In this document: positions 10,357 through 19,840 of the stretch, piece after piece
Numbering within the stretch: the first letter of the stretch is position 1
How the letters are laid out: every line of letters starts with the position of its first letter
Assembly (NCBI RefSeq): GCF_033473495.1
Contig: NC_088941.1
Location: forward strand, 2,294,001-2,358,000
DNA: 64,000 nucleotides
Direction: 5' to 3'
Source: Cercospora beticola
Lineage: Eukaryota > Ascomycota > Dothideomycetes > Mycosphaerellales > Mycosphaerellaceae
Made by a program: the position numbers and the translations under genes
The notes under the pieces: model-generated
What the model was told of the DNA's origin: nothing
Seen by the model: only the letters and a program-made list of their open reading frames with translations
Database searches by the model: none

Positions 10357-11061
10357 AAGATGCAAGTTATAGATGGAGGGCTGCAGAGGTAGCATTGGAT
10401 GAGTGGAACCGGAGATTTGCATGAGTACGCGGCTGTTTTCTCAGCTTCTGGTCGTCAAACAAGTCGCAAGTGTTGTACAAAGCTATAGTCGCCCACGAGA
10501 GGAGGTCCTCACCTCGGCATGAGGTTTGAGTAGCTCAGGAAAGTGCGTTGGGAATGGCAAAAATTAACTCGTACAAACCTAGTTCTCCTTTCCCACGATC
10601 ATTGACTTGCTCCTTGTCTGCTGGCCACTTCTGCAGTCTCGTAGGACGTTTGATCAACATCTCTAATTCGCCGAACTCTACAGCTCTCAGCTCAGATGGA
10701 GTCATGGATCATGATTGCTAGTCAGGAAAAATTGTTGCCGATTTCGAGAGCTCCTGCATTGAGCTTCTGTGATGAGATTTAGGGTGCCTGCTTTGGCGTT
10801 CATGATGCCCAATCTTTGCTCTTGCCTGCAGAAATAACGTTGGTTCTTCCTGCTGCTTAAACGCGCTTCTGCTAAGCCAGCCTCCCCCACAGCTTGTGCG
10901 GTCAAGAATCGTTTTATCTGAAGAACTATCATATCTCGGGCTCACTTCCCACGAGTGTCGAGACGTTTTGCGGCAAGATATGAGTGGCATCATTCGCGAA
11001 GTTCACCCGCTTCTCACGCTGAACACCCCCGCTGGAGCCAGTGAGGATGGGGGCGGGGAGT

Positions 11062-11082
11062 AAGTGAAGTGAAGGAAGTGAG
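11062..11082 (+). promoter_or_regulatory. Degenerate AAGTGAAG tandem before A2-3
   Basis: AAGTGAAGTGAAGGAAGTGAGG-like sequence has three GTGA cores but G or A where the consensus has T or C. It lies about 240 bp before the ATG at 11311, preceded by a GGGGCGGGG run. The rest of the gap 10357-11310 holds nothing recognised. Confidence 0.3.
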
Positions 11083-11310
11083 GCGCACTAGAAAGCAACG
11101 GTCGCGCCACTGACATTGTCCCCCTTCGTGAACAGGCAACCACCGCAACCTCACACTCACAACGGCGTCGCAATCGCGCTGCATGCCCACGTTGTGCACA
11201 CTCAACACAGACAAAACGAGGTGTTGGCAAATCAGGTGCCAGATTTGAGCCACTCTCCAGAAGCGACATCCATTACCGCACCCACGCTACAAGTATCATC
11301 AAACGACAAC

Positions 11311-12372
11311 ATGGCAGAGAGTGCGACTGCTATCAACGTGCTCGAGGCGCGGAGTGCGAACCACCTGAGGCGCCCTGTGAATGGCGATGTCGCAATGAAA
11401 GTCTTCAGCATTACCGAACTCCTGGAACACATTCTGCTCTGTGCCATCGCTGAGCAAATGCCAGAGCGCCTGCGCTACGATAATTCCATGCTCAAGCTAA
11501 GTCCAATGCCTGGCTCTGCTCGAAGAAATTCGCGGGGTGGAGTCTGTCTCTTCAGTCTACAGAGCGTGAACAAGGTCTTTCGTGCTACAATCAAAGAGTC
11601 GACGAAACTCAAGCGCCTTATCTTTCTGGCGCCATACGGCAATCCGGTTCTAAGAACATCCGATGCTGCTCGCCAAGACTTGGTACCATACCACACGCCA
11701 CTGTTCTCGATCTTGGATAAGCTGGACAACAATACAGACAATTGCCTTCTTCACTGGAACTACAACAGTAGCCGCATGGTTCAGACAGACCCCGAATCTG
11801 GAGTTACCACTGTCACAATCAAACTAATGGAGGATGTGCCCGACGAGAAGAAAATGTACTCGAGGGCCATGTCCATGATGCCGAAAGGCTGGTGGAACGC
11901 TGAAGCAAGCTGGAAAAAGATCAAAGTATGCAACTCCAGAGATATGGTGCCCCTGACGCTTAAGATTATGGAACAGGACGAAGGTCTCCCGTTGTCACTC
12001 TTTTCCAGGTTTGGCCGTCTAGACATCTCTTGGAAGCTCAAAGGGGACGAGACTCTAGGCTATGTGTTCGAAATGCTCAGCAGGTTACTCCGCCTCGTCG
12101 CCGATCGGCGAGCGGTGGCCAGAGAGATCGAACGCAAATGGGAGCAGCTTCAAGCAGATGTAGAAGGCGAGTGGTACGACGCATATGGAGAATCAGACGA
12201 GGAGGGTGGAGAGTCTTTTTGGCAGCACCGAGAAAGCTTCTGGGGCTTACGTGACGTTGACGTTGGAACTCAGCTGAAGAAACTCGAGCCTGTCCTTGAA
12301 CAGTGGAAGCTCGCTGTCGAAAAGAGACAGGAAGCGAACAAGGAATTGCAAAAGGACAGAAAAGAGTCGTAG
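11311..12372 (+). CDS. F-box-like paralogue A2-3
   Basis: A 353-residue intronless gene. An ATG at 11116 would add 65 residues, but the internal ATG at 11311 has the caacATGGC context shared by the copies at 9265, 13120 and 14737 and gives a normal family N-terminus, so it is preferred. VFSITELLEHILL is at 31-43, with Thr replacing Pro of PELLE. Then come SRGGVCLFSLQSVNKVF, NAEASWKKIKVCNSRD near 196-211 and DETLGYVFEMLSRL. The tail contains an acidic patch (ESDEEGGES) and a helical end. Function inferred from family only. Confidence 0.82.
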   Translation: MAESATAINVLEARSANHLRRPVNGDVAMKVFSITELLEHILLCAIAEQMPERLRYDNSMLKLSPMPGSARRNSRGGVCLFSLQSVNKVFRATIKESTKLKRLIFLAPYGNPVLRTSDAARQDLVPYHTPLFSILDKLDNNTDNCLLHWNYNSSRMVQTDPESGVTTVTIKLMEDVPDEKKMYSRAMSMMPKGWWNAEASWKKIKVCNSRDMVPLTLKIMEQDEGLPLSLFSRFGRLDISWKLKGDETLGYVFEMLSRLLRLVADRRAVAREIERKWEQLQADVEGEWYDAYGESDEEGGESFWQHRESFWGLRDVDVGTQLKKLEPVLEQWKLAVEKRQEANKELQKDRKES

Positions 12373-12934
12373 GGGCTTAGCAAGGTATTCAAATCAGCGT
12401 TAAAGGCAGCTGTTGACACTGGAGAGCAGAAGCAGAGGTCAGAGCAGGGACGGAAGAGGCTTTGAGCAAGCATGAGCAAGTCATGTGCGAAATGGTCAAG
12501 CATCATGGCAGTAGTTGAGGACGGTGCCGAAAACGCACGACTGGCAAGCCTTTACAATGGAAGCCAGAGTACACATATTGCGTTGAAATGTAACAATGAG
12601 CTCATGACAGCTTGCACGGTTCCTTCCTTGGTTGTCTTTTGCTTTTTACAGCGATTATCAAGCTCCAAGGATTGATTCTCATTATGCATCTACTGATATC
12701 GACCTTATGTTCGACACCACACCCGGAGCTCTTCATTCATATGACAACTGCCGACTTCGCAAATTATATGGGCGAGACGCCTGGTATATAACAATTCTCG
12801 ATATATAACAAATAATGCTATCTGTATCTGGCGAGCTTACAAGGCTGACAGTACAGGCTATACTGTGCCGGCAGGTACGGAGATCCGAGCGACTCTTCAC
12901 AAAGCCCACAGCTCCCTATCTGAGATGCTGCTGG

Positions 12935-12994
12935 GGTGAATGAGAACGGCACGAGTGAAAGAACGGAGCAGGTGGGGCATGTGACAGTGAATGA
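12935..12994 (+). promoter_or_regulatory. Three GTGAA elements before A2-4
   Basis: GGTGAATGAG (12935-12944), GAGTGAAAGA (12953-12962) and CAGTGAATGA (12985-12994) lie 125-185 bp before the ATG at 13120. A GTGGGGC box lies between the last two. The gap 12373-13119 is otherwise non-coding. Confidence 0.5.
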
Positions 12995-13119
12995 GTGCTT
13001 GAACTCCGGCCCAGCAAGGAACACTTGACTTCTTGACTCAGCCGCTGGCACACATTCTTTCCAAACTCACCACTCTCAACCTTTTGCACAACACCACTGT
13101 TCCAATCGAATTGACCAAC

Positions 13120-14277
13120 ATGGCGCGGAAGGCGTCAAGTAAAAAGGCGCAGCGCGAGAGAATGAACAAGACTATCAAGACAACGTCTCGTGCTGAAACC
13201 GACGGGGCCGGACTCGATCAAGCTTTACTCAGCAACACTTCGTCTGCGAGTACTGCTCCTGACAATACTACTCCTGGCGATGGAATTGCTGCGACGAAAG
13301 TCTTCGGCACTACTGAACTACTCGAGCAAATCTTGTTGCTTACGGCTCAGGATCGAATCTCCGGACCCAACTACTTGCCCCTTAGTCACAGGCCGGCCGG
13401 CACTTTGGACCCCAGACCCCATTTCTTTCTCCTCCAGCGCGTAAACAAAGACTTCTACGGCACCATAAATGGCTCGATCAAGCTTAAGCGTCTCATGTTT
13501 CTCGCGCCGCATAAAAACCACCACTTACAGGCGCTGACAGCAGATCTTCGGCTCGCGCTCCCGTACCATGAGCCTATCTTCTGGCTACTGCATAAGATAA
13601 AGGACAAGAGTATCACCGAAGATCTGCTAGATTGGGATCTCCTGCCCTACTGGCTGCCACAGGCCGAACTGGATTCTGGCATTCCAAGACCGACCATTCT
13701 GATGCATGGATCCGACTATTCTCCGGTCAAAGGTCGTTTTGAAGAGGTTCTGGCGGCGCTCCCTCAAGGCTGGCTAAACCCGGAGGCTAGCTGGCGAAAG
13801 ATCAAGGTCTGCAACGCAGTAGAGGCGGTACCGCTGACACTCACAATCGAGCAAGATAGCTGGCGGACAGCTCTCCCTGAGGACATCAGCAGAATCTATG
13901 TGCCGTGTCTGCTTCAAGGGGAGGACACCTTGGGCTACCTGTTTGACCTATTCCACGAACTCTTCCAAGAGAGGCATAAGCGGCGAGCGGCGACGCTGGA
14001 GATCGAAGTGAAGCGAGAGTCGTTGGAGGATGAGAAGTGGGACACCCAGGACGAATGGCTGGATAATCTGAAGGAAGCCCGAAAGGCTGGCACTGAAAAA
14101 ACCCACTACGCCATGGTGGAAGAGCAAAAGGCCCTGTGGATCGAACGCGAGGATGAGATCTTGGCAGAGGAGAAGGGACTGAATGAAGAATGGGAGTCGT
14201 GGAAGAGTGCAGTATTGAGAGAGCAGGATGAGAAGTTTCACAAGAAGCAGGGCTCGGGTACTGCACAGGAGTCGTAA
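13120..14277 (+). CDS. F-box-like paralogue A2-4
   Basis: A 385-residue intronless gene, the longest complete copy. An upstream in-frame ATG at 13033 is possible, but 13120 has the shared accaacATGGC context. The N-terminus is Lys/Arg-rich (ARKASSKKAQRERMNK), then Ser/Thr-rich. VFGTTELLEQILL is at 61-73. It lacks the SRGG sequence of its sisters, having HFFLLQRVNKDFYGTINGS instead. NPEASWRKIKVCNAVE is near 226-241 and EDTLGYLFDLFHEL follows. The tail (about 300-385) is strongly charged and likely coiled coil. Putative SCF substrate receptor by family pattern. Confidence 0.83.
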   Translation: MARKASSKKAQRERMNKTIKTTSRAETDGAGLDQALLSNTSSASTAPDNTTPGDGIAATKVFGTTELLEQILLLTAQDRISGPNYLPLSHRPAGTLDPRPHFFLLQRVNKDFYGTINGSIKLKRLMFLAPHKNHHLQALTADLRLALPYHEPIFWLLHKIKDKSITEDLLDWDLLPYWLPQAELDSGIPRPTILMHGSDYSPVKGRFEEVLAALPQGWLNPEASWRKIKVCNAVEAVPLTLTIEQDSWRTALPEDISRIYVPCLLQGEDTLGYLFDLFHELFQERHKRRAATLEIEVKRESLEDEKWDTQDEWLDNLKEARKAGTEKTHYAMVEEQKALWIEREDEILAEEKGLNEEWESWKSAVLREQDEKFHKKQGSGTAQES

Positions 14278-14546
14278 GGAGCAAGGGTCGGTGGAGAGAA
14301 TAATTTGACGAGCACGAGATGCCTTCCGTGGGGTTTTGCTGCTAGGAGCTGCATGCTTGAGCGGGAAGGCAAGCACATTAGAAGATGACAGAGTAGAGCC
14401 ACCAGCAGTAGCGCGAGTCCTCACCAATGAGTTCTTATACATGACGGAGAATGCCATTCGTATCCCATCAATCTACGAAACTGACAGCACGACTTATACA
14501 ACGGAACTTTAGTCCGTTCTTCAAGGCACTTGGCTGCTCTATGCCC

Positions 14547-14617
14547 GAAGTGAACCCGGAGTGAATGAGAATGGAGCCGGTGAACGAGGAGCAGGTGGAG
14601 CGAGAAGGAGTGAACAA
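14547..14617 (+). promoter_or_regulatory. Four GTGAAY elements plus TATA before A2-5
   Basis: GAAGTGAACC (14547-14556), GAGTGAATGA (14559-14568), GGTGAACGAG (about 14579-14588) and GAGTGAACAA (14608-14617) form the densest cluster in the window. CCTATATAC follows at about 14641, and the ATG is at 14737. This order (elements, TATA about 25-40 bp on, then ATG) recurs at 24172, 25854, 33446 and 39036. Confidence 0.55.
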
Positions 14618-14736
14618 CTGTTGTCCATTGTTTTGTCCCCAGCCTATATACTTTCGTTCAACACCTTCTTCGAGTCTCCACTGTAGACCCTTTCTGTTTC
14701 TCAACAACGACAACAAGTCCAGACAAAGGAACCAAC

Positions 14737-15873
14737 ATGGCGGGGAAGTTGTCGAACATCAAACAGGCCCTCCCACCGAGGGTCAGTCTTCCAAGGAAGG
14801 CAAAGTCGCGGGCTGGAGTCAGCCGTCCTCCGCTTGATCGTGCCGCGCTGAGGGTCTTCAGCATTCCCGAGCTCCTCGAGCAAATTCTCTTATTCGCTGC
14901 CTCCGACGAGGTCCCCCAGGTCCACCAGCTGCAGTCAAGCACTTCTTTGTCCTCGACTCGAGCAACATCGATCGCCTGGCGTCTGTTCAGTTTGCAATGC
15001 GTCAACAAAGACTTCCACAGCACTATCAATGGCTCAGCAAAACTGAAGCGTCTCATGCATCTTCTGCCGTACGCTAACGAGAAGTTGGAGAGGTTGCCAC
15101 CTGGCACTCGGGAACTCCTTCCTTTCCACAACCCGCTCTTCACCATTTTGGACAAGCTGAAGAACAATGGGCCAATCCGGCTACTACGATGGCACCAATG
15201 GCAATTGCAAGGCCGGGTCTGGGACTGGGAGTCCCTTGATGTACACAAGGACACAGGAGCAAGACTGTTCTTCATTCGGGTTTGCGGGCAGTACTGGACG
15301 GAAGAATCGAGCTGCTTCGATCAAACCATAGCGGACCTGCCCCAAGGCTGGAAGACTCCAGATGCGAGCTGGAGGAACATCAAGATCTGCAATGCCAAAG
15401 ACTCTCTTCCACTGATACTGAGGGTCAGACGCGAAGACCGGCCTTGGGATCTCAATTGGGACATGGGGAGGATCGAGTTGAGCTGGTATCTGCGAGGAGA
15501 TGAGACTTTGGGCTACGTCTTCGTTCTGTTCCTTCAGTTATTCCAACACATCGATGCCATCCGAGTGGCGAAGGGAAACATGCGAACTAAGCTAGAAGAG
15601 ATCAAGCAGGAGAAGGCACAAATGGAGAGAAAGTGGCAACGAGAATTGGAGCGACCGCGGAAGGTAAGAGGGAATCGAGGAATCACTTCGCAGCGGGCCA
15701 TCATGAGCGCCCAGAGGAAGTCGTGGGAGGAGTCCGAGAAGGAGTTGGCCGCAGAGCTGAAGAAGACGACGGGTGAGTGGTGGAATTGGGTTTGGGCTGT
15801 CGAGAAGGAACAGAATGCAAAGAAGCGGCAGTTGCATCCTAAGAGTGGGTGGAGACATGGTTCAGAAGTATGA
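14737..15873 (+). CDS. F-box-like paralogue A2-5
   Basis: A 378-residue intronless gene, the last A-type copy before the housekeeping block. VFSIPELLEQILLFAA is at 40-55 and SLQCVNKDFHSTINGSAKLKRLMHLLP near 86-112. TPDASWRNIKICNAKD is near 206-221, with DASW instead of EASW, and DETLGYVFVLFLQLF follows. The tail is rich in Glu, Lys and Trp (EWWNWVWAVEKEQ) and probably coiled coil. It is convergent with the UBC1-like gene on the other strand, about 950 bp away. Confidence 0.84.
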   Translation: MAGKLSNIKQALPPRVSLPRKAKSRAGVSRPPLDRAALRVFSIPELLEQILLFAASDEVPQVHQLQSSTSLSSTRATSIAWRLFSLQCVNKDFHSTINGSAKLKRLMHLLPYANEKLERLPPGTRELLPFHNPLFTILDKLKNNGPIRLLRWHQWQLQGRVWDWESLDVHKDTGARLFFIRVCGQYWTEESSCFDQTIADLPQGWKTPDASWRNIKICNAKDSLPLILRVRREDRPWDLNWDMGRIELSWYLRGDETLGYVFVLFLQLFQHIDAIRVAKGNMRTKLEEIKQEKAQMERKWQRELERPRKVRGNRGITSQRAIMSAQRKSWEESEKELAAELKKTTGEWWNWVWAVEKEQNAKKRQLHPKSGWRHGSEV

Positions 15874-16830
15874 GAGGGTCTCCAGCAGAAACACAGTCAG
15901 AGGCTGCACAGGCTGGAAGGAGGAGACGTCAGGGGGACAAAATGTCGTCGAGCTCGACAGGTCATGGAACAGGAGCCACCAAGCAGGAGGTCGTTCTGCA
16001 ATGGAGCAGTAGCGCGAGTCTTCATCTCCACGAGAGGGGCATATCGTACCCAGAATAAATGAGAACCAAAAGTCTTTCGCGCACACCACCTTGTTGCCGT
16101 AATATGCCTCTCGCTCGAAGCCCCTAGTCCAGCATTCCAAATATGGACGTCCCTCCAACACACACGGGTTTGACCAGTTCAGACCAGCTCAACACAGACC
16201 CTTCTGGATTGCAACCCTCTGTTGTGCCATTATAGCTCGTAAAGCGTCGTGAGCGCTCAACATAGAGTTCGGGCTCTTAACGACTCAGGCAAAAGCATCA
16301 GCGGGAAGGTCGAAAAAGACAGCACAGACCAAAATCATTCTTCTTCGCGGTCAACGTCTCCCAAGGGGTTGCTACCATTTCTCCATATCTCATCTACAGC
16401 AACTATCGATGCATTCCACCATTTCATCTGATTCTCATTTCGTTCATTTCTTCTCGTCATTTCATGCATAGCAAGTTCATAGAAGTATTCCTTTCCCAAA
16501 CGCCTTCGCTATGTTGGAGCAAAAGGAAAAAAGCAGGGGATCGCTTGGAGCGGGGGTGGTAAAAGGTTGTAGAGGACGTCGCTGGCCAGGATCCGTGTGT
16601 GTCGATAAGTGCTGTGCGAAAGAGGCATTTAGGGCTGATATTCCACAGCTCGGCGTCCATGTGATGCTGCAAGTCCTCGCAAGCTCAATGTGGCCATTCC
16701 AGGGGATATGCGCAGTGGAGCAGATTTCTCCAGGCGAAAGAGGCAAAGGACCACCATTGGCGCACGATCCCTCGTCCATTTGCTCGCCGTGGCACGGTCA
16801 TGCACAATCTCGCCTTCACCCCCGCCCAGC
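15874..16830. other. Convergent intergenic region
   Basis: Lies between the 3' ends of A2-5 (+) and the UBC1-like gene (-). No frame with family similarity was found. It presumably holds both 3' UTRs and polyadenylation signals, but none can be assigned with certainty. Confidence 0.5.
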
Positions 16831-17601
16831 TCATTCAGCCTCTCCAAACAACCTCGCCATGATATCGCCCATGTACTCCTCCTCCAGCTGGTAGAACTCG
16901 CCATCGGCCTTATCGATGCCGGCCCACTCGAACGCTGCAACAACCTGTTCGACACCAAATCCCATTTCAGTAAATTGATTCACTAATCTCTCGTTGAAAC
17001 CACGATAACTGGCCACCCTCGCGGCTTCCTTCTTCCGCTTCTCCTCCTTGTCATCTGACGCCTTCCGCCTCTTCTCCTCTGCCTCATCGTCGTCCTTCGA
17101 ACTGCTGGCTCCACTCTTGCCTGTCCCAGGCTTTGGCGGAGGAGCTTGAGCATATCTTATTGCCCACTCTCTCGCAACGTGTTTGAACTCATCCGGCCGA
17201 GTCAGCAACATGCTAGCCACCTCAGCATCTTGCGGGTCTTTGGGTTCTGGTGAACTCAGTAGACTTTGCAGACTGATCAGAGCGCTTTTGAGTGTGAGGA
17301 CAGGTGACCAGGCGGTGCCTAGTGTATCGAGACAGATTGCTCCGGTTTGTGAGGAAACATTCGGGTGCCAGATTTTGGTGATGAAACGCATGGTCGGCGG
17401 CTTGAAAGGATATTCATTGCCGATTTTGATATCTACTTCGTATTTCCCGCCCTCATACGGTGTGTCTGGAGGTCCGACGAAGTGGCCCTTGAAGTGCGTA
17501 AGGTCGCCGTCCTGCGGGAAGGTCAGGCGAATACCGGCTTGCTTGTCGTTGGTGATGTCGTTGATCTCTTTTTGCACGCGGCGATTGCGGTTGGCGGCCA
17601 T
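16831..17601 (-). CDS. UBC1: Ubiquitin-conjugating enzyme E2 with C-terminal UBA domain (UBC1/UBE2K type)
   Basis: A 256-residue E2 that takes ubiquitin from E1 onto its active-site cysteine and extends or starts chains for proteasomal degradation. The UBC fold spans about 4-150, with the HPN motif at 79-81 and the catalytic Cys at 90 in TGAICLDTLG. A long Lys/Glu/Asp-rich linker (about 165-205) follows, and the last 45 residues (FNERLVNQFTEMGFGVEQVVAAFEWAG) are a UBA domain with the MGF loop. This E2-linker-UBA layout is the hallmark of Ubc1/UBE2K. The frame is open 51 codons upstream, but MAANRNRRVQKEI is the conserved family start. It is divergent from RPT2 and embedded between two blocks of F-box-like genes. 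Confidence 0.95.
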   Translation of the reverse strand: MAANRNRRVQKEINDITNDKQAGIRLTFPQDGDLTHFKGHFVGPPDTPYEGGKYEVDIKIGNEYPFKPPTMRFITKIWHPNVSSQTGAICLDTLGTAWSPVLTLKSALISLQSLLSSPEPKDPQDAEVASMLLTRPDEFKHVAREWAIRYAQAPPPKPGTGKSGASSSKDDDEAEEKRRKASDDKEEKRKKEAARVASYRGFNERLVNQFTEMGFGVEQVVAAFEWAGIDKADGEFYQLEEEYMGDIMARLFGEAE

Positions 17602-18111
17602 GCTGGGTGGGCAGCAGACGGTATCGTGACTCGTGTCGAGACTGCGATTGCAGAGTCGTGTGAGGTTTGAGGTCGAGTCTGGTTGCCTCTTGAGAGGCTC
17701 AGAAATGGCGAGTTCGGCGGGGAAAGAGGCGGAGGCGGAGGCGGGAAGGTGCACTCTTTAATCTGACTGAGGCAAGATGTCTCGGTGCGGTATTCACTGG
17801 CGAGATCGGGTGTTGCAGATCAGATCGGTCAGATCTGCGAAGATGTGTTGGAGTCTGGCGAAAGGGAGAGATGAAGATGGAAGTTGGTGGTTGTGGTGGA
17901 GCTGTGTCGAGGCGTGACTGATGAGCTCAGCAAAGCCAGGCACGCGCGTGCTTCGTCACGGTGCTCCAGCTTCCACCTCCAACCACAGCTCCATCATCAT
18001 CATCACAACACCATCGCCATCCACTACCACCCTCCGCCAACACCTTCTCCGCCGTCCACACCGCCACTATCACCCTCACTGATACACACACCGTTACGGG
18101 AGTGACCGACA
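17602..18111. promoter_or_regulatory. Shared divergent promoter UBC1/RPT2
   Basis: 510 bp separate the two starts. It contains a CA-rich stretch with (CAT)n near 17993-18005 close to RPT2. No exact copy of the array's GAGTGAATG element was seen, nor the yeast proteasome box GGTGGCAAA. Confidence 0.45.
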
Positions 18112-19557
18112 ATGGTATGCGCCACCTGCACATGCAACAACTGATGAAACACCTGCTCACAGCGACGGTAGGGTCAGAACCAATCCGGCCTCGGTGGCCC
18201 CGGCGGACCTCCGGGTGACGGTGATAAGAAGAAGGGAGACAAGAAGGATAAGCCCAAGTACGAGCCGCCGCCACAGCCAACCACGCGCATCGGCCGCAAG
18301 AAGAAGAAGCAGGCCGGACCAAACGCCGCTGCCAAACTGCCCACCGTCTACCCGACCGCGCGATGCAAACTCCGATACCTGCGCATGCAACGCGTGCACG
18401 ATCATCTACTGCTGGAGGAAGAGTTCGTCGAGAACCAAGAGCGGATACGGAAGGCGAAGACGGCAAACGAGAAGAGTGCTCCTGCCAGCGGCGAGGGCGA
18501 GGATAGAAACGCCGACGAGCGGAGTCGTGTCGATGATATGCGTGGCTCTCCGATGGGCGTCGGAAACTTGGAAGAGCTCATCGATGATGACCACGCCATT
18601 GTCTCCTCCGCCACCGGTCCCGAATACTACGTCTCCATCATGTCCTTTGTCGATAAGGATCTCCTCGAACCGGGCGCATCCATCCTGCTGCATCACAAGA
18701 GCGTGTCAGTTGTTGGTGTGCTCACAGACGATGCAGATCCCGCAGTCTCGGTGATGAAATTGGATAAGGCGCCTACAGAATCATACGCGGATATTGGAGG
18801 ACTCGAGACACAGATCCAGGAAGTGCGAGAGGCCGTCGAGCTGCCTCTACTACATCCGGAGCTGTACGAAGAGATGGGTATCAAGCCACCGAAGGGTGTG
18901 ATTCTGTACGGTGCGCCAGGAACAGGAAAGACGCTGCTCGCCAAAGCCGTCGCCAACCAAACATCTGCCACATTCCTGCGCATTGTCGGCTCAGAACTGA
19001 TCCAGAAATACCTCGGAGACGGTCCTCGATTGGTGCGACAGCTTTTCCAAGTTGCGGCCGAGAACGCTCCCTCGATTGTCTTCATCGATGAAATCGACGC
19101 TATTGGAACGAAGCGATACGAGAGCACGAGTGGAGGAGAGCGTGAAATTCAGCGAACCATGCTGGAACTGCTGAATCAACTCGACGGTTTCGACGACCGA
19201 GGAGATGTCAAAGTCATCATGGCTACAAACAAGATTGAAACCCTCGATCCTGCGCTGATCCGTCCTGGCCGTATCGATCGTAAGATCTTGTTCGAGAACC
19301 CCGACCAGAACACCAAGAAGAAGATCTTCACGCTTCACACCGGCAAGATGAATCTGGCTGAAGATGTCGAGCTGGATGAGTTCATCAGCCAGAAGGACGA
19401 TCTGAGCGGTGCGGATATCCGTGCCATTTGCTCCGAGGCTGGTCTCCTGGCGCTGAGAGAGCGGAGAATGAGAGTCAACATGGCTGATTTCCGTGCTGCA
19501 AGAGAGAGTGTGCTGAAGACCAAGACGGAGGGTGAGCCCGAAGGATTGTACTTGTAA
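18112..19557 (+). CDS. RPT2: 26S proteasome regulatory ATPase subunit Rpt2 (subunit 4)
   Basis: AAA+ ATPase of the proteasome base that unfolds substrates and opens the 20S gate. Spliced model: 18112-18114 (the ATG alone), intron 18115-18171 (57 nt, GTATGC...TAG), then 18172-19557, giving 462 residues. The start MGQNQSG is the conserved Rpt2 N-terminus with Gly2 for N-myristoylation. It continues through the basic KKKK region, OB-type domain, Walker A GAPGTGKT at about 248-255, Walker B DEID at about 307-310, the RPGRIDR arginine-finger loop, and the C-terminal HbYX-type LYL. It is slightly longer than yeast Rpt2 because of a Ser/Glu/Asp-rich insertion near residues 100-125. Divergent from UBC1. 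Confidence 0.96.
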
Positions 19558-19840
19558 GACATGTACGAATGAGCGAGAAGCATTGGAGAGAGCGGGATAC
19601 AGATTCGAGGTGCTTCGCTTTGCATGATTGAGTGCAGGGCTCTGCAAACAGTCGTTCAATACTGTATTATCATGACCAGGAACGTGTCGCATGCTTCTAC
19701 TATTTCTTGATCCTTGTCTGTTTTGCTGGCTAATATGGGCAGTGCATCGACCAATGAGGAGCGAGCACCAGTCTCCTGGAACCAACCACATCTTGTCGTG
19801 CTTCATCGAACTCCATCAACTACAACAATGCTCTTGGGCC

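Noticed and set aside
11116..11310. 65-codon N-terminal extension of A2-3
   Set aside because: His/Gln/Thr-rich and unlike sister proteins; the ATG at 11311 has the shared context.
13886..14457. Two long minus-strand frames (132 and 169 codons)
   Set aside because: Antisense shadows of the charged tail of A2-4.
17602..17754. 51-codon extension of the UBC1-like frame
   Set aside because: E2 enzymes of this type start at the MAANRxRRxxKEI segment; the extension is probably 5' UTR.
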